A stretch of DNA of 37,042 nucleotides from Clostridia bacterium (GCA_009930155.1 RZYX01000012.1:1-37042); one strand, 5' to 3'; counted from the first letter of the stretch, positions 7,964 to 17,698 are shown. The notes: a model not told the origin generated them from the letters alone. Translations and numbers: made by a program.

Positions 7964-8929
7964 CTATTCTACACAAGCTTCCTTAATTGCTGTGCCTACA
8001 TGATTAAGCAACACTTCCATTGCCTGCTCATACGGAAGTCTTAGTTCACATCCAGCGGCTCTTTTATGTCCTCCACCATTCATCTTTGCACAAATTTCTG
8101 CTGCATCAACAGGTGAATGTGTGCGAACTGAAATTTTATATGTTCCGTCTGATTTCTCCCGCATTGTTACGCCAACCAAAACACCCTCTACCTGCCTTGC
8201 AAGTGCAGATATAGCTTCAGTCTCGTTTTCGTTTACGCCACTATCTTTAAACATTTTTTGTGTGAGAATTACAACCGCACATTTTTCATCAAAGTGCATC
8301 TGCATTCCCTCTATACTAAGCCTAAGTAATTTAAGATAACTTAATTTTTTTGATTCAAACATAAGACAATTTATATATCCGCTTTTTGCCCCTGCATCTA
8401 TCACTTCTGCCGCTATTTTATGTGTGTTTGCCGTTGCATTTGAATAGCGGAAACAACCCGTGTCCGTCGAAAGCCCTGTATAAATACAATTAGCTATATC
8501 AACATCTATTTGCACTTCAAGTTTGCAAATAATTCTATAAACTACCTCTGCTGCTGCTGCATCGTCTTCACAAAGGCAAGTTTTCTTAGCATACATAATA
8601 TTTGAACTGTGATGGTCAATACATAAATCAACTCGACTACCATACAGCCTCTCAAAATCATCTCCAAGAAGCTTTGTATCTGCAACATCTACAGCTACTA
8701 TAAATGACGGTTCAAACTCAAGCTTTTCAAGGTCTTTTAACATATAGTCGTACTTTTTTGGAATAATGTCAGAGCATTCAACCCTAGCCTTTTTTCCAAG
8801 CTTTAGCAATGCTCTGCAAAGAGCATACGCACTACCTAGCGTATCTCCATCCGGATGCTTATGTGCAAGGATAAGAATATCATCCTTTTGAAGCAGCAAA
8901 GTTGCTGCTTCGTTTGTGTCAATATGCAT
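7964..8929 (-). CDS. nrnA: DHH/DHHA1 phosphoesterase, NrnA-like oligoribonuclease / pAp phosphatase
   Basis: Degrades 2-5 base RNA leftovers (nanoRNA) and in many Firmicutes also dephosphorylates pAp. It has 321 residues. The N-terminal DHH domain shows the metal-binding HKHPDGDTLGSA motif (residues about 23-34), a VDVADT motif and the DHH triplet in IDHHSSN (about 108-114). The C-terminal DHHA1 domain shows GGGHKRAAGC (about 283-292). Its start overlaps the rbfA end by 11 bases, so translation is probably coupled. The rbfA-nrnA-truB order is conserved in Firmicutes, which supports NrnA over other DHH families. Confidence 0.93.
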   Translation of the reverse strand: MHIDTNEAATLLLQKDDILILAHKHPDGDTLGSAYALCRALLKLGKKARVECSDIIPKKYDYMLKDLEKLEFEPSFIVAVDVADTKLLGDDFERLYGSRVDLCIDHHSSNIMYAKKTCLCEDDAAAAEVVYRIICKLEVQIDVDIANCIYTGLSTDTGCFRYSNATANTHKIAAEVIDAGAKSGYINCLMFESKKLSYLKLLRLSIEGMQMHFDEKCAVVILTQKMFKDSGVNENETEAISALARQVEGVLVGVTMREKSDGTYKISVRTHSPVDAAEICAKMNGGGHKRAAGCELRLPYEQAMEVLLNHVGTAIKEACVE

Positions 8930-9281
8930 CAGAGTTTCCCCCTGTTATATCTTTTAACTTTTCAACAATCTCCATGCCATGCTCTATTGAATCATCTGCA
9001 ACAAATTTAAGCTCTGGAGTTTTACGAAGATGCAAATTTTTTCCAATCTCACGGCGAATGTAACCCGTTGCTGATGTAAGGCCTTTAACGGCAGTCTTTG
9101 CCTCTTCAATTCCTTGCATATCGCTTATATAAATTTTTGCATACGAAAGGTCATTGCTGACCTCCACACGAACAACCGTAAGCAAGCGACCCTGTACTCT
9201 TGGGTCTTTTATTTCTTTCATAACAGCAATAATTTCACGCTTAATATCTTCTGATGTTCTATCAATCCTGTATCCAGCCAT
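8919..9281 (-). CDS. rbfA: 30S ribosome-binding factor A
   Basis: A KH-like cold-shock assembly factor that binds the immature 30S subunit near helix 1 of 16S rRNA. It is 120 residues long, as usual. The family signature is clear: YRIDRTSEDIKREI at the N-terminus, KDPRVQG (about 26-32), SNDLSYAKIYIS (about 42-53) and LRKTPELKFVADDSIEHG near 85-102. It lies 265 bases after infB, the largest gap in this otherwise tight cluster, so it may have an additional promoter; a weak candidate TTGCAC-17-TTAAAT lies just upstream. Confidence 0.96.
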   Translation of the reverse strand: MAGYRIDRTSEDIKREIIAVMKEIKDPRVQGRLLTVVRVEVSNDLSYAKIYISDMQGIEEAKTAVKGLTSATGYIRREIGKNLHLRKTPELKFVADDSIEHGMEIVEKLKDITGGNSDAY

Positions 9282-9546
9282 AATATCTCTTCCGTTTCAT
9301 TCTTGATTTAATTTATGATTTATTATTTGTGCAAGATAAGCTCTGAAAACAACTAAATAATGTAACACATTCATATGATTGACATTAAATAGTTATACAA
9401 AGAAAGGGTTACAAAAGCACGCATAATGAATGATTTTTGCGTAAAACAACCTCTGATAACGATTGAGCAAGAGAACATATCTGCATATGTGAAAAATACA
9501 CAAGAGCGATTAAGAGGAAGTGTTATACAAAAGAGCCACCTCAAAA
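9282..9546. other. infB-rbfA spacer without a gene
   Basis: 265 bases inside an otherwise compact operon. I see no ORF with a ribosome binding site and no terminator with a U-tract. There are small inverted repeats (ACATAT/ATATGT at about 9481-9496 and ACGCA/TGCGT at about 9421-9444) and two copies of TTTGTATAAC. It may hold an internal promoter for rbfA onward. Confidence 0.4.
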
Positions 9547-11967
9547 TTAGTCTGGTCTATATTCCTCAATAATAAATGCCTCAAAGATGTCGCCCGCTTT
9601 TACATCGTTGAACTTTTGAAGTCCTATTCCGCACTCATAACCTGATGCAACTTCTTTTGCGTCATCCTTGAAACGACGAAGAGAAGAAATCTCGTCTTCT
9701 GTTATAACTATACCATCACGAACAAGTCTTATTTTTGCATTTCTTGCAATTTTACCCTCAAGAACATAAGAGCCTGCAATTGTACCTGCACTTGAGATTT
9801 TGAAAACATCTCTAACTTCTGCACGGCCAAGCTGAACTTCCCTGAACTGTGGTGCAAGCATGCCCTTGATAGCTGATTGAATTTCACCAATGCAATCATA
9901 AATTATGCGATACATACGAAGTTCAACACCATCACGCTCTGCTTGTACTACAGCAACAGGGTCTGGACGAACATTAAATCCAATTACAATAGCGTTTGAC
10001 GCATTTGCAAGCATTACATCAGACTCGCTAATTGCACCAACACCGCCATGAATAACTCTTACTCTTACCTCTTCATTTGAAAGTTCTTCAAGGCTTTGTC
10101 TAACTGCCTCAACCGAACCCTGAACATCTGCCTTAACTATAATATTAAGGTCTTGGAGTTCACCCTCCTGAAGTGATGAAAAGAGATTATCAAGAGTAAC
10201 TTTTTGATATGATTTAAATTGTTCTTCCTTAAGATACTGTTTGCGTTGGTCTACAAGTTCACGAGCAAGTTTTTCGTCTGAAACTGCATCAAACAAATCG
10301 CCTGCCTGTGGTGCTTCTGCAAGTCCCATAATTTCAACAGGTACTGATGGACCTGCCTCGTCTACCTTTTGTCCTCTATCGTCTGTCATAACACGAACAC
10401 GGCCAACAGATGTTCCTGCAACAATTATATCACCCGAGCGAAGTGTACCATTTTGAACAAGAAGGCTTGCTATTGGACCTCTACCCTTATCAAGTCTTGC
10501 TTCAATTACAATACCCTTTGCTGCTCTTTGTGGGTTTGACTTGAGTTCTTTCATCTCTGCTACGAGCAGAACAGACTCAAGTAATTTATCTATATTCATA
10601 CGCTGCTTTGCCGAAACAGGAACGCAAATTGTATCGCCGCCCCACTCTTCAGGAATAAGCTCATATTCTGTAAGCTGTTGCATTATTTTATCTGCTGTTG
10701 CACCTGGTTTATCCATCTTGTTTATTGCAACAATAATATTTACCCCAGCTGCTTTTGCGTGGTTAATTGCTTCTATTGTCTGAGGCATTATTCCATCCTC
10801 TGCAGCAACAACAAGAATTGCAATATCCGTTGCCTGTGCACCACGAGCACGCATTGATGTAAATGCAGCATGACCTGGTGTGTCAAGGAATGTAAGCTCT
10901 TGACCGTCCAAATCAACTCTGTAAGCACCGATGTGCTGTGTAATTCCACCCGCCTCTGTATCTGTTACCGATGTGTTTCTGATTGCATCAAGAAGTGATG
11001 TTTTACCGTGGTCAACATGGCCCATAACAACAACAACGGGGCTACGAGGAACAAGGTTGTTTTCATCATCTTCACTATAATCTATTATTCTATCTTCAAT
11101 TGTTACAACTACTTCTCTTTCAACTTTTGCACCAAGCTCTGTTGCAACTATTTCTGCTGTATCAAAATCAATTATCTCATTAACTGTTGCCATAACGCCG
11201 AGCACGAACAGCTTTTTTATAACCTCTGCCGATGTTCTTTTTAGCATTGCTGCAAGCTCTCCAACAGAAATTTCCTCAGGAACTGTTATAATGAGCTGTG
11301 GCTTCTTTGCTCTTTCAGCCGCAATTCTTTTAAGACGATCTGCTTCACTCTCGCGACGACGAGAACGCATACCCTGCCTTCTATATTGCTGTGATTTTTG
11401 CTTAAGCTTCTGCTTATTTGTTATCTGATCGCTCTTTCCCTTTGGTGTATTAGAAACATTTGCAGGAGCAATCTTCTCGTATCTTTCGTTATATTTATCA
11501 AGCTCAACATGGCCTGAACGAGTATCAACAGTTCTTGCTTCACCCTTTGTTCTTGCCTGAGCTGGCTTTTGTTCTGCCTTTGGCTCTGCCTTTTTAAAGG
11601 GTTGTGTGTTTGATTGACCTTGTGCCTGTTTTGGATTTGCAGGCTGGTCTTTTTTATTGTCATTTGAATTGTTTGCTGTATCTTTTGATTGAGGTGCTGT
11701 TTTATTGCCCGTAGCATTTTGAGCCTCTGCTTTTTTCTCTTCTTTAACCTGTGGTTCATTTGATTTATTAGTTTTAAAATACTCATCAAAACTATCAACC
11801 TGATTACTCTGTGTAAAGTGTTCAAAAACTATGTTAAGCTCTTCATCCTCAAGAACTGTCATATGCTTTTTAGGTTCCTCAAAATATTTTGCAAGCAAAT
11901 CAACAACATCTTTACTTGGCTTGTCAAAATCCTTTGACACCTCATGTACTCTATATTTTATTACCAT
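9547..11967 (-). CDS. infB: Translation initiation factor IF-2
   Basis: The GTPase that brings fMet-tRNA to the 30S subunit and promotes 50S joining. It has 806 residues from ATG 11967; the frame extends one TTG codon further, but ATG 11967 shares bases with the ylxQ stop (TGATG) and has GGGGAGGA upstream. Layout: N-terminal IF2N domain (1-50), low-complexity Q/K/A/N linker (about 60-200), second IF2N domain (about 225-280), G domain (GHVDHGKT at about 317-324, DTPGHA, NKMD), then domains II-IV including the C-terminal fMet-tRNA-binding part. The linker differs widely between species. Confidence 0.98.
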   Translation of the reverse strand: MVIKYRVHEVSKDFDKPSKDVVDLLAKYFEEPKKHMTVLEDEELNIVFEHFTQSNQVDSFDEYFKTNKSNEPQVKEEKKAEAQNATGNKTAPQSKDTANNSNDNKKDQPANPKQAQGQSNTQPFKKAEPKAEQKPAQARTKGEARTVDTRSGHVELDKYNERYEKIAPANVSNTPKGKSDQITNKQKLKQKSQQYRRQGMRSRRRESEADRLKRIAAERAKKPQLIITVPEEISVGELAAMLKRTSAEVIKKLFVLGVMATVNEIIDFDTAEIVATELGAKVEREVVVTIEDRIIDYSEDDENNLVPRSPVVVVMGHVDHGKTSLLDAIRNTSVTDTEAGGITQHIGAYRVDLDGQELTFLDTPGHAAFTSMRARGAQATDIAILVVAAEDGIMPQTIEAINHAKAAGVNIIVAINKMDKPGATADKIMQQLTEYELIPEEWGGDTICVPVSAKQRMNIDKLLESVLLVAEMKELKSNPQRAAKGIVIEARLDKGRGPIASLLVQNGTLRSGDIIVAGTSVGRVRVMTDDRGQKVDEAGPSVPVEIMGLAEAPQAGDLFDAVSDEKLARELVDQRKQYLKEEQFKSYQKVTLDNLFSSLQEGELQDLNIIVKADVQGSVEAVRQSLEELSNEEVRVRVIHGGVGAISESDVMLANASNAIVIGFNVRPDPVAVVQAERDGVELRMYRIIYDCIGEIQSAIKGMLAPQFREVQLGRAEVRDVFKISSAGTIAGSYVLEGKIARNAKIRLVRDGIVITEDEISSLRRFKDDAKEVASGYECGIGLQKFNDVKAGDIFEAFIIEEYRPD

Positions 11968-12296
11968 CAATCATTGTCCTCCCCATGTTGTAATTCATTA
12001 AGCTCTGTAAGCTTTCTTGCAAAGCCCTTATCGTTTATTGTTATTACCGCTGCCCTTGAGCCTATCGCCATTTGTATCTGTTCCATTGAATAGTCAAGAT
12101 ATATTAGTGGAACATTTCTATCTTCAAAAGTAACTGTTGATTCAAACTCTTTTTTTAGTCTTGGCGATGCATCTGAACTCAAAAAGCATAATTTTGCTTT
12201 ATTTTTTGATATTGAGTTAAATGCGCCATCATGACCTGCACTGAGCATTTGTGCCTTTTTGCACAATCCCAGCATATTCAAAAACTTGTCATTCAT
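11967..12296 (-). CDS. ylxQ: YlxQ-like L7Ae/L30e-family ribosomal protein
   Basis: A 109-residue protein of the L7Ae family, which binds kink-turn RNA. Visible features are the N-terminal [20 protein letters not shown] helix region, [12 protein letters not shown], and a [20 protein letters not shown] segment near 70-90 matching the conserved RNA-contact region. Its exact RNA target in bacteria is uncertain. It overlaps ylxR by 8 bases and infB by the TGATG junction, giving translational coupling in the nusA-ylxR-ylxQ-infB order common to Firmicutes. Confidence 0.9.
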   Translation of the reverse strand: MNDKFLNMLGLCKKAQMLSAGHDGAFNSISKNKAKLCFLSSDASPRLKKEFESTVTFEDRNVPLIYLDYSMEQIQMAIGSRAAVITINDKGFARKLTELNELQHGEDND

Positions 12297-12555
12297 TTCG
12301 CGCTAATTCCTCCTCTATAACATCAAAAATTTCGCTGGGAATTTTGCATGCAAATTCTCTTTCGAATCTTCTCGATTTTCGTGCTTTTTCCATACACTCA
12401 AGATTTTTGCAAACATAGGCTCCCCTGCCAGCTTTTTTTCCTGTCAGGTCAAGTGAAATTTCACCCTCTTTGTTTTTTACAACTCTTACGAGCTCCTTTT
12501 TGGGTTTCATTTCCATACAGCCATTGCATCTTCTAAGTGACACTTTTTTTTGCAT
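12289..12555 (-). CDS. rnpM: YlxR/RnpM, RNase P modulator family (DUF448)
   Basis: A small basic RNA-binding protein of 88 residues; the family has been reported to modulate RNase P. The frame opens with ATG 12570, but ATG 12555 is preferred because GGGAG lies eight bases upstream and the protein then begins MQKKVSLRRCNGCMEMKPKK like its relatives. Family features are RRCNGC (8-13), the KKELVRVVK segment, DLTGKKAGRGAYVCKNLECMEKARK and the following basic helix. It sits between nusA and ylxQ, the standard location. Confidence 0.9.
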   Translation of the reverse strand: MQKKVSLRRCNGCMEMKPKKELVRVVKNKEGEISLDLTGKKAGRGAYVCKNLECMEKARKSRRFEREFACKIPSEIFDVIEEELARNE

Positions 12556-12592
12556 GTTTCCAGCTCCCATCCATATGCTTTAAAAACTTTTA

Positions 12593-13732
12593 TTAGACTT
12601 CCTCTGAAGATATTTCCTCTTGGGAAACTTCCTCTAAAGGAACTTCTTCTAAAGAACTTTCTTCTAAAGAGCTTTTCTCTGGAGGAACTTCATAAAATCC
12701 GCTTTCTGGATTTATATCTATCTTCCAACCTGTAAGCTTTGCTGCAAGCCTTGCATTTTGGCCCTTGTTACCAATTGCAAGAGAAAGTTGTGTGTCAGGA
12801 ACAACTACATGACAAGCTCTTTCATTCTCCTCATCAATGTCAACACGAACAACATCGGAAGGGGCAAGTGCCGACGCAATGAACTGTGCAGGATCCTCTG
12901 AATATGGAACTATATCAATCTTTTCTCCACCAAGCATGTCAACAACCTTGCTAACTCTTGCACCTCTAGGTCCTATGCAAGCACCAACTGGGTCAACATT
13001 CTCATCAGAACTGAAAACTGCAATCTTTGTGCGTGAGCCTGCTTCTCTTGAAACTGCCTTTATTTCAACAGTGCCATCATATATTTCTGGCACTTCTGTT
13101 TCAAACAATCTTTTTACAAGTCCTGGATGTGTGCGTGAAATCATTGCCTTTGGACCTTTTTCTGTATCACGAACATCAACAACATAAACCTTAATAAGGT
13201 CGCCGTCTTTAAGAACTTCATCCGGAATCTGCTCACTCTTTGGAAGCAATGTTTCTGACTTGCCAATTTCAAGTGTTGCATTGCCTGTTCTTTTATCAAT
13301 GCTTTGAACCCTTGCTGTTATTATTTCCTGATTATGGCTCTGAAATTCCTGCATCAATTGGCCACGCTCTGCATCACGAATACCTTGACGGATAACATGC
13401 TTTGCAGTTTGTGCTGCTATTCTACCAAAATCCTTTGTTTCAAGGGGAATTTCGACTATGTCACCAGGCTTTGCTGTTTCCTTATATTTCTTTGCTGTTT
13501 CCACAAGGATATCAGTGTCTTCGTCTAAAATCTCTTCAACAACATTTTTGCGAAGAGCAACATTCATCTCAAACTTTTCTGGATTTATGTCGCAAAACAC
13601 AACATCCTTGCCGTTGTACATGCGTCTAACAGCTACAACCATAGCATTTTGTATTTTTTCATAAAGATATTCTGCTGGAATACCTCTTTCTTTTTCCATC
13701 ATTTTTACCGCTTCAAAAAATTCTTCGTTCAT
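12593..13732 (-). CDS. nusA: Transcription termination/antitermination factor NusA
   Basis: Binds RNA polymerase and nascent RNA and modulates pausing, termination and rRNA antitermination. It has 379 residues. The N-terminal polymerase-binding domain (about 1-125) is followed by S1 (about 135-200, [18 protein letters not shown]) and two KH domains (about 210-345; [11 protein letters not shown] and [20 protein letters not shown] are the KH loops). It has the short Gram-positive form without the acidic repeats of proteobacteria, but the last 28 residues are a pentapeptide repeat ([25 protein letters not shown]) coded by 15-base DNA units. The ATG follows AAAGGA. Confidence 0.97.
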   Translation of the reverse strand: MNEEFFEAVKMMEKERGIPAEYLYEKIQNAMVVAVRRMYNGKDVVFCDINPEKFEMNVALRKNVVEEILDEDTDILVETAKKYKETAKPGDIVEIPLETKDFGRIAAQTAKHVIRQGIRDAERGQLMQEFQSHNQEIITARVQSIDKRTGNATLEIGKSETLLPKSEQIPDEVLKDGDLIKVYVVDVRDTEKGPKAMISRTHPGLVKRLFETEVPEIYDGTVEIKAVSREAGSRTKIAVFSSDENVDPVGACIGPRGARVSKVVDMLGGEKIDIVPYSEDPAQFIASALAPSDVVRVDIDEENERACHVVVPDTQLSLAIGNKGQNARLAAKLTGWKIDINPESGFYEVPPEKSSLEESSLEEVPLEEVSQEEISSEEV

Positions 13733-13769
13733 TTTTACAAGTCATCCTTTCGTACGATTATATTAATAA

Positions 13770-14258
13770 TCAATTATCAGAAATATCAAAATCATCTAGT
13801 CGAACCCATGATGTATCTTTTTTATCAAAGCTTTTTTCTTCTCCGTCTTCAAGAACCATTATTATTTGACCATTACCGAAACCTTTTAATGTTCCATTAA
13901 ACTCTCTCTGGTTATCAACAGCTCTGATAAGTTTCAACTTTATACGCTGACCTATCTTGCTTTCAAAGTGCTCAGGTCTTATAAGCTCTCTTTCAATCCC
14001 CGGAGTAGAAACTTCAAGGCAGTAACTACAATCTATAGGGTCTGCATCATCAAGCGGATTATCAATTGCATGGCTTAAATCTACACAGTCATCAAGTCCT
14101 ACCCCACCCTCCTTGTCAATAAATATACGCAAGTAGTGGGTTGCGCCCTCTTTCACAAAGCGAATGTCCCAAATTTCAAGGTCAAGTTGCTTTGCATATG
14201 GCTCTACTATTTCCCAAACTGTTGAGATTGTGTTGCCACCCTTTGACTTTCCTGCCAA
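13770..14258 (-). CDS. rimP: Ribosome maturation factor RimP
   Basis: A 162-residue 30S subunit assembly factor acting on the S12/S19 region. Typical features are the HYLRIFIDKEGGVGLDDCVDLSHAID segment (about 47-72), DYCL/SYCLEVSTPGIERELIRPEHFE (about 82-103) and an Sm-like C-terminal domain (about 108-160). The start codon is TTG at 14258, seven bases after GGAGG; no in-frame ATG is near. It is the first gene of the leftward nusA-infB operon, preceded by a candidate promoter (14363-14391) and a leader hairpin. Confidence 0.95.
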   Translation of the reverse strand: MAGKSKGGNTISTVWEIVEPYAKQLDLEIWDIRFVKEGATHYLRIFIDKEGGVGLDDCVDLSHAIDNPLDDADPIDCSYCLEVSTPGIERELIRPEHFESKIGQRIKLKLIRAVDNQREFNGTLKGFGNGQIIMVLEDGEEKSFDKKDTSWVRLDDFDISDN

Positions 14259-14311
14259 ATGAATTCCTCCTTTTTAAAAATGTTATAATAAAAAGCACCT
14301 TAACAAACTAA

Positions 14312-14335
14312 GAAGAGCGGGTTGCCCCACTCTTC
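14312..14335 (-). promoter_or_regulatory. rimP leader hairpin
   Basis: GAAGAG pairs with CTCTTC and an inner GGG with CCC around a small loop. On the minus-strand RNA it reads GAAGAGTGGGGC...CCGCTCTTC and lies about 55 bases before rimP, in the predicted leader. No U-run follows directly, so it is not a plain terminator. Leader hairpins upstream of rimP occur in many bacteria; the function here is unknown. Confidence 0.45.
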
Positions 14336-14362
14336 CAGTACTAACTATAACTTATAAATGAC

Positions 14363-14391
14363 AGTTTAACACAACGAATCTTAAATATCAA
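14363..14391 (-). promoter_or_regulatory. Candidate sigma-A promoter for the rimP-nusA-infB operon
   Basis: Reading leftward, TTGATA (14386-14391), 17-base spacer, TAAACT (14363-14368). It is about 100 bases upstream of rimP and is divergent from the aspS promoter. Confidence 0.6.
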
Positions 14392-14454
14392 GTTTTTTTA
14401 GTTACAGCTATTTTTAGCAGCAACTTTTTTGCCTTATTTAATATAATAATACAC

Positions 14455-14483
14455 TTTACAAACGAAAAAGTGCATGATATTAT
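14455..14483 (+). promoter_or_regulatory. Candidate sigma-A promoter for aspS-gatCAB
   Basis: TTTACA (14455-14460), 17-base spacer, TATTAT (14478-14483). It lies about 57 bases upstream of the chosen aspS ATG and within the upstream part of the open frame, which argues against the longer start at 14474. Confidence 0.6.
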
Positions 14484-14539
14484 ATTGTGTATCTATTTTA
14501 TTGATTGATTATATTATATGTTTTAGGGAGTTGCGTTCT

Positions 14540-15871
14540 ATGCAGTTTATAACAGGGCAGAGTCAGAACAAGGTCTGTACTATGCGGGATCTTTTAACGG
14601 CATCTGTAAACGGCGGTGAAGTTTCATTTCACGGCTCTGTTCATAAAATAAGGGATATGGGTGATTTCGCCTTTATTCTTGTAAGAATTATTGATGGTGT
14701 TTTTCAATGTGTTTGTACACAGGGGAAAGCAAATTTTGATATCAAGGATTTAAAAGAAGAATGCTGTGTTAACTTTAAAGGCAACATTCGTGCAGAAGCA
14801 AGAGCACCAGGCGGATTTGAAGTTGACCTTTTGGAAGCAGAAATTCTTTCTACTCCAGCAGCTATTATGCCTGTTTCTATCAATAAAGGCAAGCTTAACG
14901 CAACACTGGACACAGAGCTTAACTATCGCCCTGCAACACTTCGTTCAGGTGTAATGCGTGCAAAATTCAAAATTCAAGAAGGCATCGTAAGAGGCTTTAG
15001 AGATTTTTTGACTTTACAGGGATTTACAGAAATTCATACTCCAAAACTTATTGCTAATGCATCTGAAGGCGGAGCTAATGTATTTAAGATGGAATACTTT
15101 GGAAAGAAAGCTTATCTTGCACAAAGCCCTCAATTTTACAAACAAACTATGGTTGGCGTTTATGAGCGTGTCTTTGAAGTTGGCCCTGTTTTCCGTGCTG
15201 AAAAGCATAGTACAACCCGCCACCTTAACGAATACACAAGCCTCGACTTTGAAATGGGTTATATAAATAGCTTTGAAGACATCATGGATATGGAAACAGA
15301 GTTTTTAAAATATACTATGAATTTACTTAAAACACAGTACAAAGCAGAACTTAAAACTCTCAAAATTGAATTGCCTGAATTTGATAAAATTCCTTGTGTT
15401 AAATTTGCACAGGCAAAAGAAATGGTTTCGGCAGAATACAATCGCAAAATTAAAGACCCAAATGATTTAGAGCCTGAGGAAGAACAATTGATTGGCAAAA
15501 TGTTTAAGGATAAGTACAACAGCGACTTTGTTTTTGTAACTCACTATCCTTCAAAAAAGCGCCCTTTCTATGCTATGGATGACCCTGAGAATACAAACCT
15601 TACTTTAAGCTTTGACCTTTTATTTAGAGGCACCGAAATCACAACAGGTGGTCAGCGTATACATGATTATTTTGAGCAGATTGAAAAAGCTAAATCAAAA
15701 GGTATCAATCCAGAAGAACTTGAGTCATATTTCATGATTCATAAAATTGGTATGCCCCCACACGGTGGTCTTGGAATCGGACTTGAAAGATTGTGCATGA
15801 AGCTTTGCAATGACGACAATGTTCGCCACAGCACTTTATTCCCAAGAGATATAAACAGACTAGAGCCATAA
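14540..15871 (+). CDS. aspS: Aspartyl-tRNA synthetase, archaeal-type, probably non-discriminating (AspRS2)
   Basis: A class IIb synthetase that charges tRNA with aspartate. Start ATG 14540 follows TTAGGGAG; the upstream open codons overlap the promoter. At 443 residues it is far shorter than the bacterial form (about 590) and lacks the GAD insertion, so it is the archaeal/eukaryal-type AspRS. An N-terminal OB anticodon domain (about 20-110) precedes the catalytic core with motif 2 (FRAEKHSTTRHLNE) and motif 3 (GGLGIGLERL). His35 and Pro90 align by eye with the two OB-fold positions that are Trp and Lys in tRNA-Asp-specific archaeal enzymes and His/Pro in relaxed ones. With gatCAB directly downstream it probably makes Asp-tRNA(Asn) for amidation. 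Confidence 0.93.
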   Translation: MQFITGQSQNKVCTMRDLLTASVNGGEVSFHGSVHKIRDMGDFAFILVRIIDGVFQCVCTQGKANFDIKDLKEECCVNFKGNIRAEARAPGGFEVDLLEAEILSTPAAIMPVSINKGKLNATLDTELNYRPATLRSGVMRAKFKIQEGIVRGFRDFLTLQGFTEIHTPKLIANASEGGANVFKMEYFGKKAYLAQSPQFYKQTMVGVYERVFEVGPVFRAEKHSTTRHLNEYTSLDFEMGYINSFEDIMDMETEFLKYTMNLLKTQYKAELKTLKIELPEFDKIPCVKFAQAKEMVSAEYNRKIKDPNDLEPEEEQLIGKMFKDKYNSDFVFVTHYPSKKRPFYAMDDPENTNLTLSFDLLFRGTEITTGGQRIHDYFEQIEKAKSKGINPEELESYFMIHKIGMPPHGGLGIGLERLCMKLCNDDNVRHSTLFPRDINRLEP

Positions 15872-15912
15872 AAAATCAAGGCTACTTATCACAAAATTTT
15901 AGGAGGTTAATT

Positions 15913-16200
15913 ATGCAAATAGGAAGCGAGCTTGTTTCTTACCTTGAAGCTCTTGGCAAAATCGAGCTTTCAGATACAGAGCGAGTAAAATGCGAAAAGG
16001 ATTTGCAAGATATTCTTTCATATATAGACAAATTAAACGAGCTTGACACAAGCAATGTTGAACCCCTCTCTCACTCCTTCCCTGTCACAAATGTTTTCCA
16101 CGAGGATGAGATAAAAACTTCTGCCGACCGTGAGCTTTTGCTTAGCAATGCTCCTCACCAGAAGGACGGTTGCTTTAAAGTTCCAAAAACGGTTGAATAA
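15913..16200 (+). CDS. gatC: Asp/Glu-tRNA amidotransferase subunit C
   Basis: The small subunit (95 residues) that stabilises GatA and bridges GatA and GatB in the amidotransferase. It shows the family pattern: LGKIELSDTERVKCEKDLQDILSYIDKLNELDTSNVEPLSH at about 15-55, then a C-terminal segment ending in GCFKVPKTVE, the usual GatC ending. AGGAGG precedes the ATG. It lies 41 bases after aspS with no terminator and 13 bases before gatA. Confidence 0.95.
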   Translation: MQIGSELVSYLEALGKIELSDTERVKCEKDLQDILSYIDKLNELDTSNVEPLSHSFPVTNVFHEDEIKTSADRELLLSNAPHQKDGCFKVPKTVE

Positions 16201-16213
16201 GGAGGATTTTATC

Positions 16214-17698
16214 ATGAGTATTGATTTTTCAAATATAACAGCTCTAGAACTTGCAAAAAAGATTCAGAGCGGTGAAATAAAAGTAAGAGATGCTGTCGAC
16301 TCTGTTTATGAGAGTATAGATAATTATGACAGCACCTACAACTGCTACATTTCCACCTGCAAAGAACAAGCATACAAAAAAGCAGACGAAGTTCAAGCAA
16401 AAATTGATGCAGGCAATATTGCATCCCCTCTTGCTGGTGTTCCTGTTTCTGTAAAAGATAATATTTGCACAAAAGGCATCACAACAACTTGTGCATCAAA
16501 AATACTTGAAAACTTTAAGCCAACATACAACGCAACCGTTGTTGAGCGTATGAAAGCTGCTGATATGATTATCGTCGGCAAGCTCAATATGGACGAGTTT
16601 GCAATGGGAAGTACAACAGAAACTTCTTATTTTGGTGCAACAAATAACCCTTGGGACATAAGCTGTGTTCCTGGCGGTTCTTCTGGCGGTGCCGCTGCCT
16701 GCGTTTCAGCTAGTGAAGCTGTTATTGCACTTGGTTCTGACACTGGTGGTTCTGTTCGCCAGCCTTGCTCTTTCTGCGGAGTTACAGGCCTCAAGCCAAC
16801 ATATGGTTCTGTTTCCCGTTATGGCTTAGTTGCCTACGCTTCATCACTTGACCAGATTGGACCAATTTCAAAAGATGTTGCAGACTGTGCCGCATTATTT
16901 GAAATCATAAGTGGCAAGGATGCAAAAGACGGAACTTCTATGGAGTTCCCAAAATTTGACTTTACAAAGGTGCTGGGCGGAGATGTAAAGGGCAAAAAAA
17001 TTGGTATACCTTCTGACTATCTTGGCGAAGGTATTGCTCCCGATGTTAAGAGTGCAATTCTAAATGCCGCAAAAGAGCTTGAAAAGCTTGGTGCAACTGT
17101 TGAAGAATTTGCAATGCCAATTGTTAAATATGCAATCCCAACCTATTATATAATAGCATCTGCGGAGGCTAGCTCAAACCTTTCAAGGTACGACGGCGTT
17201 AAATATGGATTTTCGGACCCTGCTGCTGAAAACCTTAAGGAAACATATATAAAGAGCCGTAGCAAAGGATTTGGAATGGAAGTCAAACGCCGTATAATGC
17301 TTGGCAACTTTGTTCTTAGCAGTGGTTATTATGACGCTTATTATAAAAAAGCCTTACAAGCTAAAAAGCTTATTCAAGCATCATTCTTTGAGGCATTTGA
17401 AAAATATGACATGCTCCTTGGCCCTGTTGCTCCAACAACAGCACTTAAAAAAGGAGAAAGTTTGTCTGACCCGCTCAAAATGTATTTGGGCGATATCTAC
17501 ACAGTTATGATTAATATTGCTGGGCTTCCTGCTGTTTGCGTTCCATGCGGATTTGACAGTAATAATTTACCAATAGGTATGCAGCTTATTGGCAAGCCAT
17601 TTGATGAAACAACTATAATGCAAGCGGCACTTAGTTTTCAAAAGGCTACAGACTTTATAAAAAATCCTAAACTTATTAAGGGGGCAGCAAAACAATGA
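16214..17698 (+). CDS. gatA: Asp/Glu-tRNA amidotransferase subunit A
   Basis: An amidase-signature enzyme that hydrolyses glutamine to give ammonia for the amidation of Asp-tRNA(Asn) and/or Glu-tRNA(Gln). ATG 16214 is chosen because AAGGAGG lies just upstream and the longer open frame runs back into gatC. It has 494 residues. The Lys-Ser-Ser triad is visible as Lys81 (VSVKDN), Ser156 (GGSSGG) and Ser180 (DTGGSVRQP), with the spacing of characterised GatA proteins. Its last bases overlap the gatB start (ATGA), so translation is coupled. Confidence 0.97.
   Translation: MSIDFSNITALELAKKIQSGEIKVRDAVDSVYESIDNYDSTYNCYISTCKEQAYKKADEVQAKIDAGNIASPLAGVPVSVKDNICTKGITTTCASKILENFKPTYNATVVERMKAADMIIVGKLNMDEFAMGSTTETSYFGATNNPWDISCVPGGSSGGAAACVSASEAVIALGSDTGGSVRQPCSFCGVTGLKPTYGSVSRYGLVAYASSLDQIGPISKDVADCAALFEIISGKDAKDGTSMEFPKFDFTKVLGGDVKGKKIGIPSDYLGEGIAPDVKSAILNAAKELEKLGATVEEFAMPIVKYAIPTYYIIASAEASSNLSRYDGVKYGFSDPAAENLKETYIKSRSKGFGMEVKRRIMLGNFVLSSGYYDAYYKKALQAKKLIQASFFEAFEKYDMLLGPVAPTTALKKGESLSDPLKMYLGDIYTVMINIAGLPAVCVPCGFDSNNLPIGMQLIGKPFDETTIMQAALSFQKATDFIKNPKLIKGAAKQ

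Noticed and set aside
14474..14539. N-terminal extension of 22 residues on the aspartyl-tRNA synthetase
   Set aside because: The codons overlap the -10 region of the likely promoter, have no ribosome binding site, and the ATG at 14540 follows TTAGGGAG.
16130..16213. Longer GatA start inside gatC
   Set aside because: The extension is out-of-frame gatC sequence; ATG 16214 has a strong AAGGAGG upstream and matches family N-termini.
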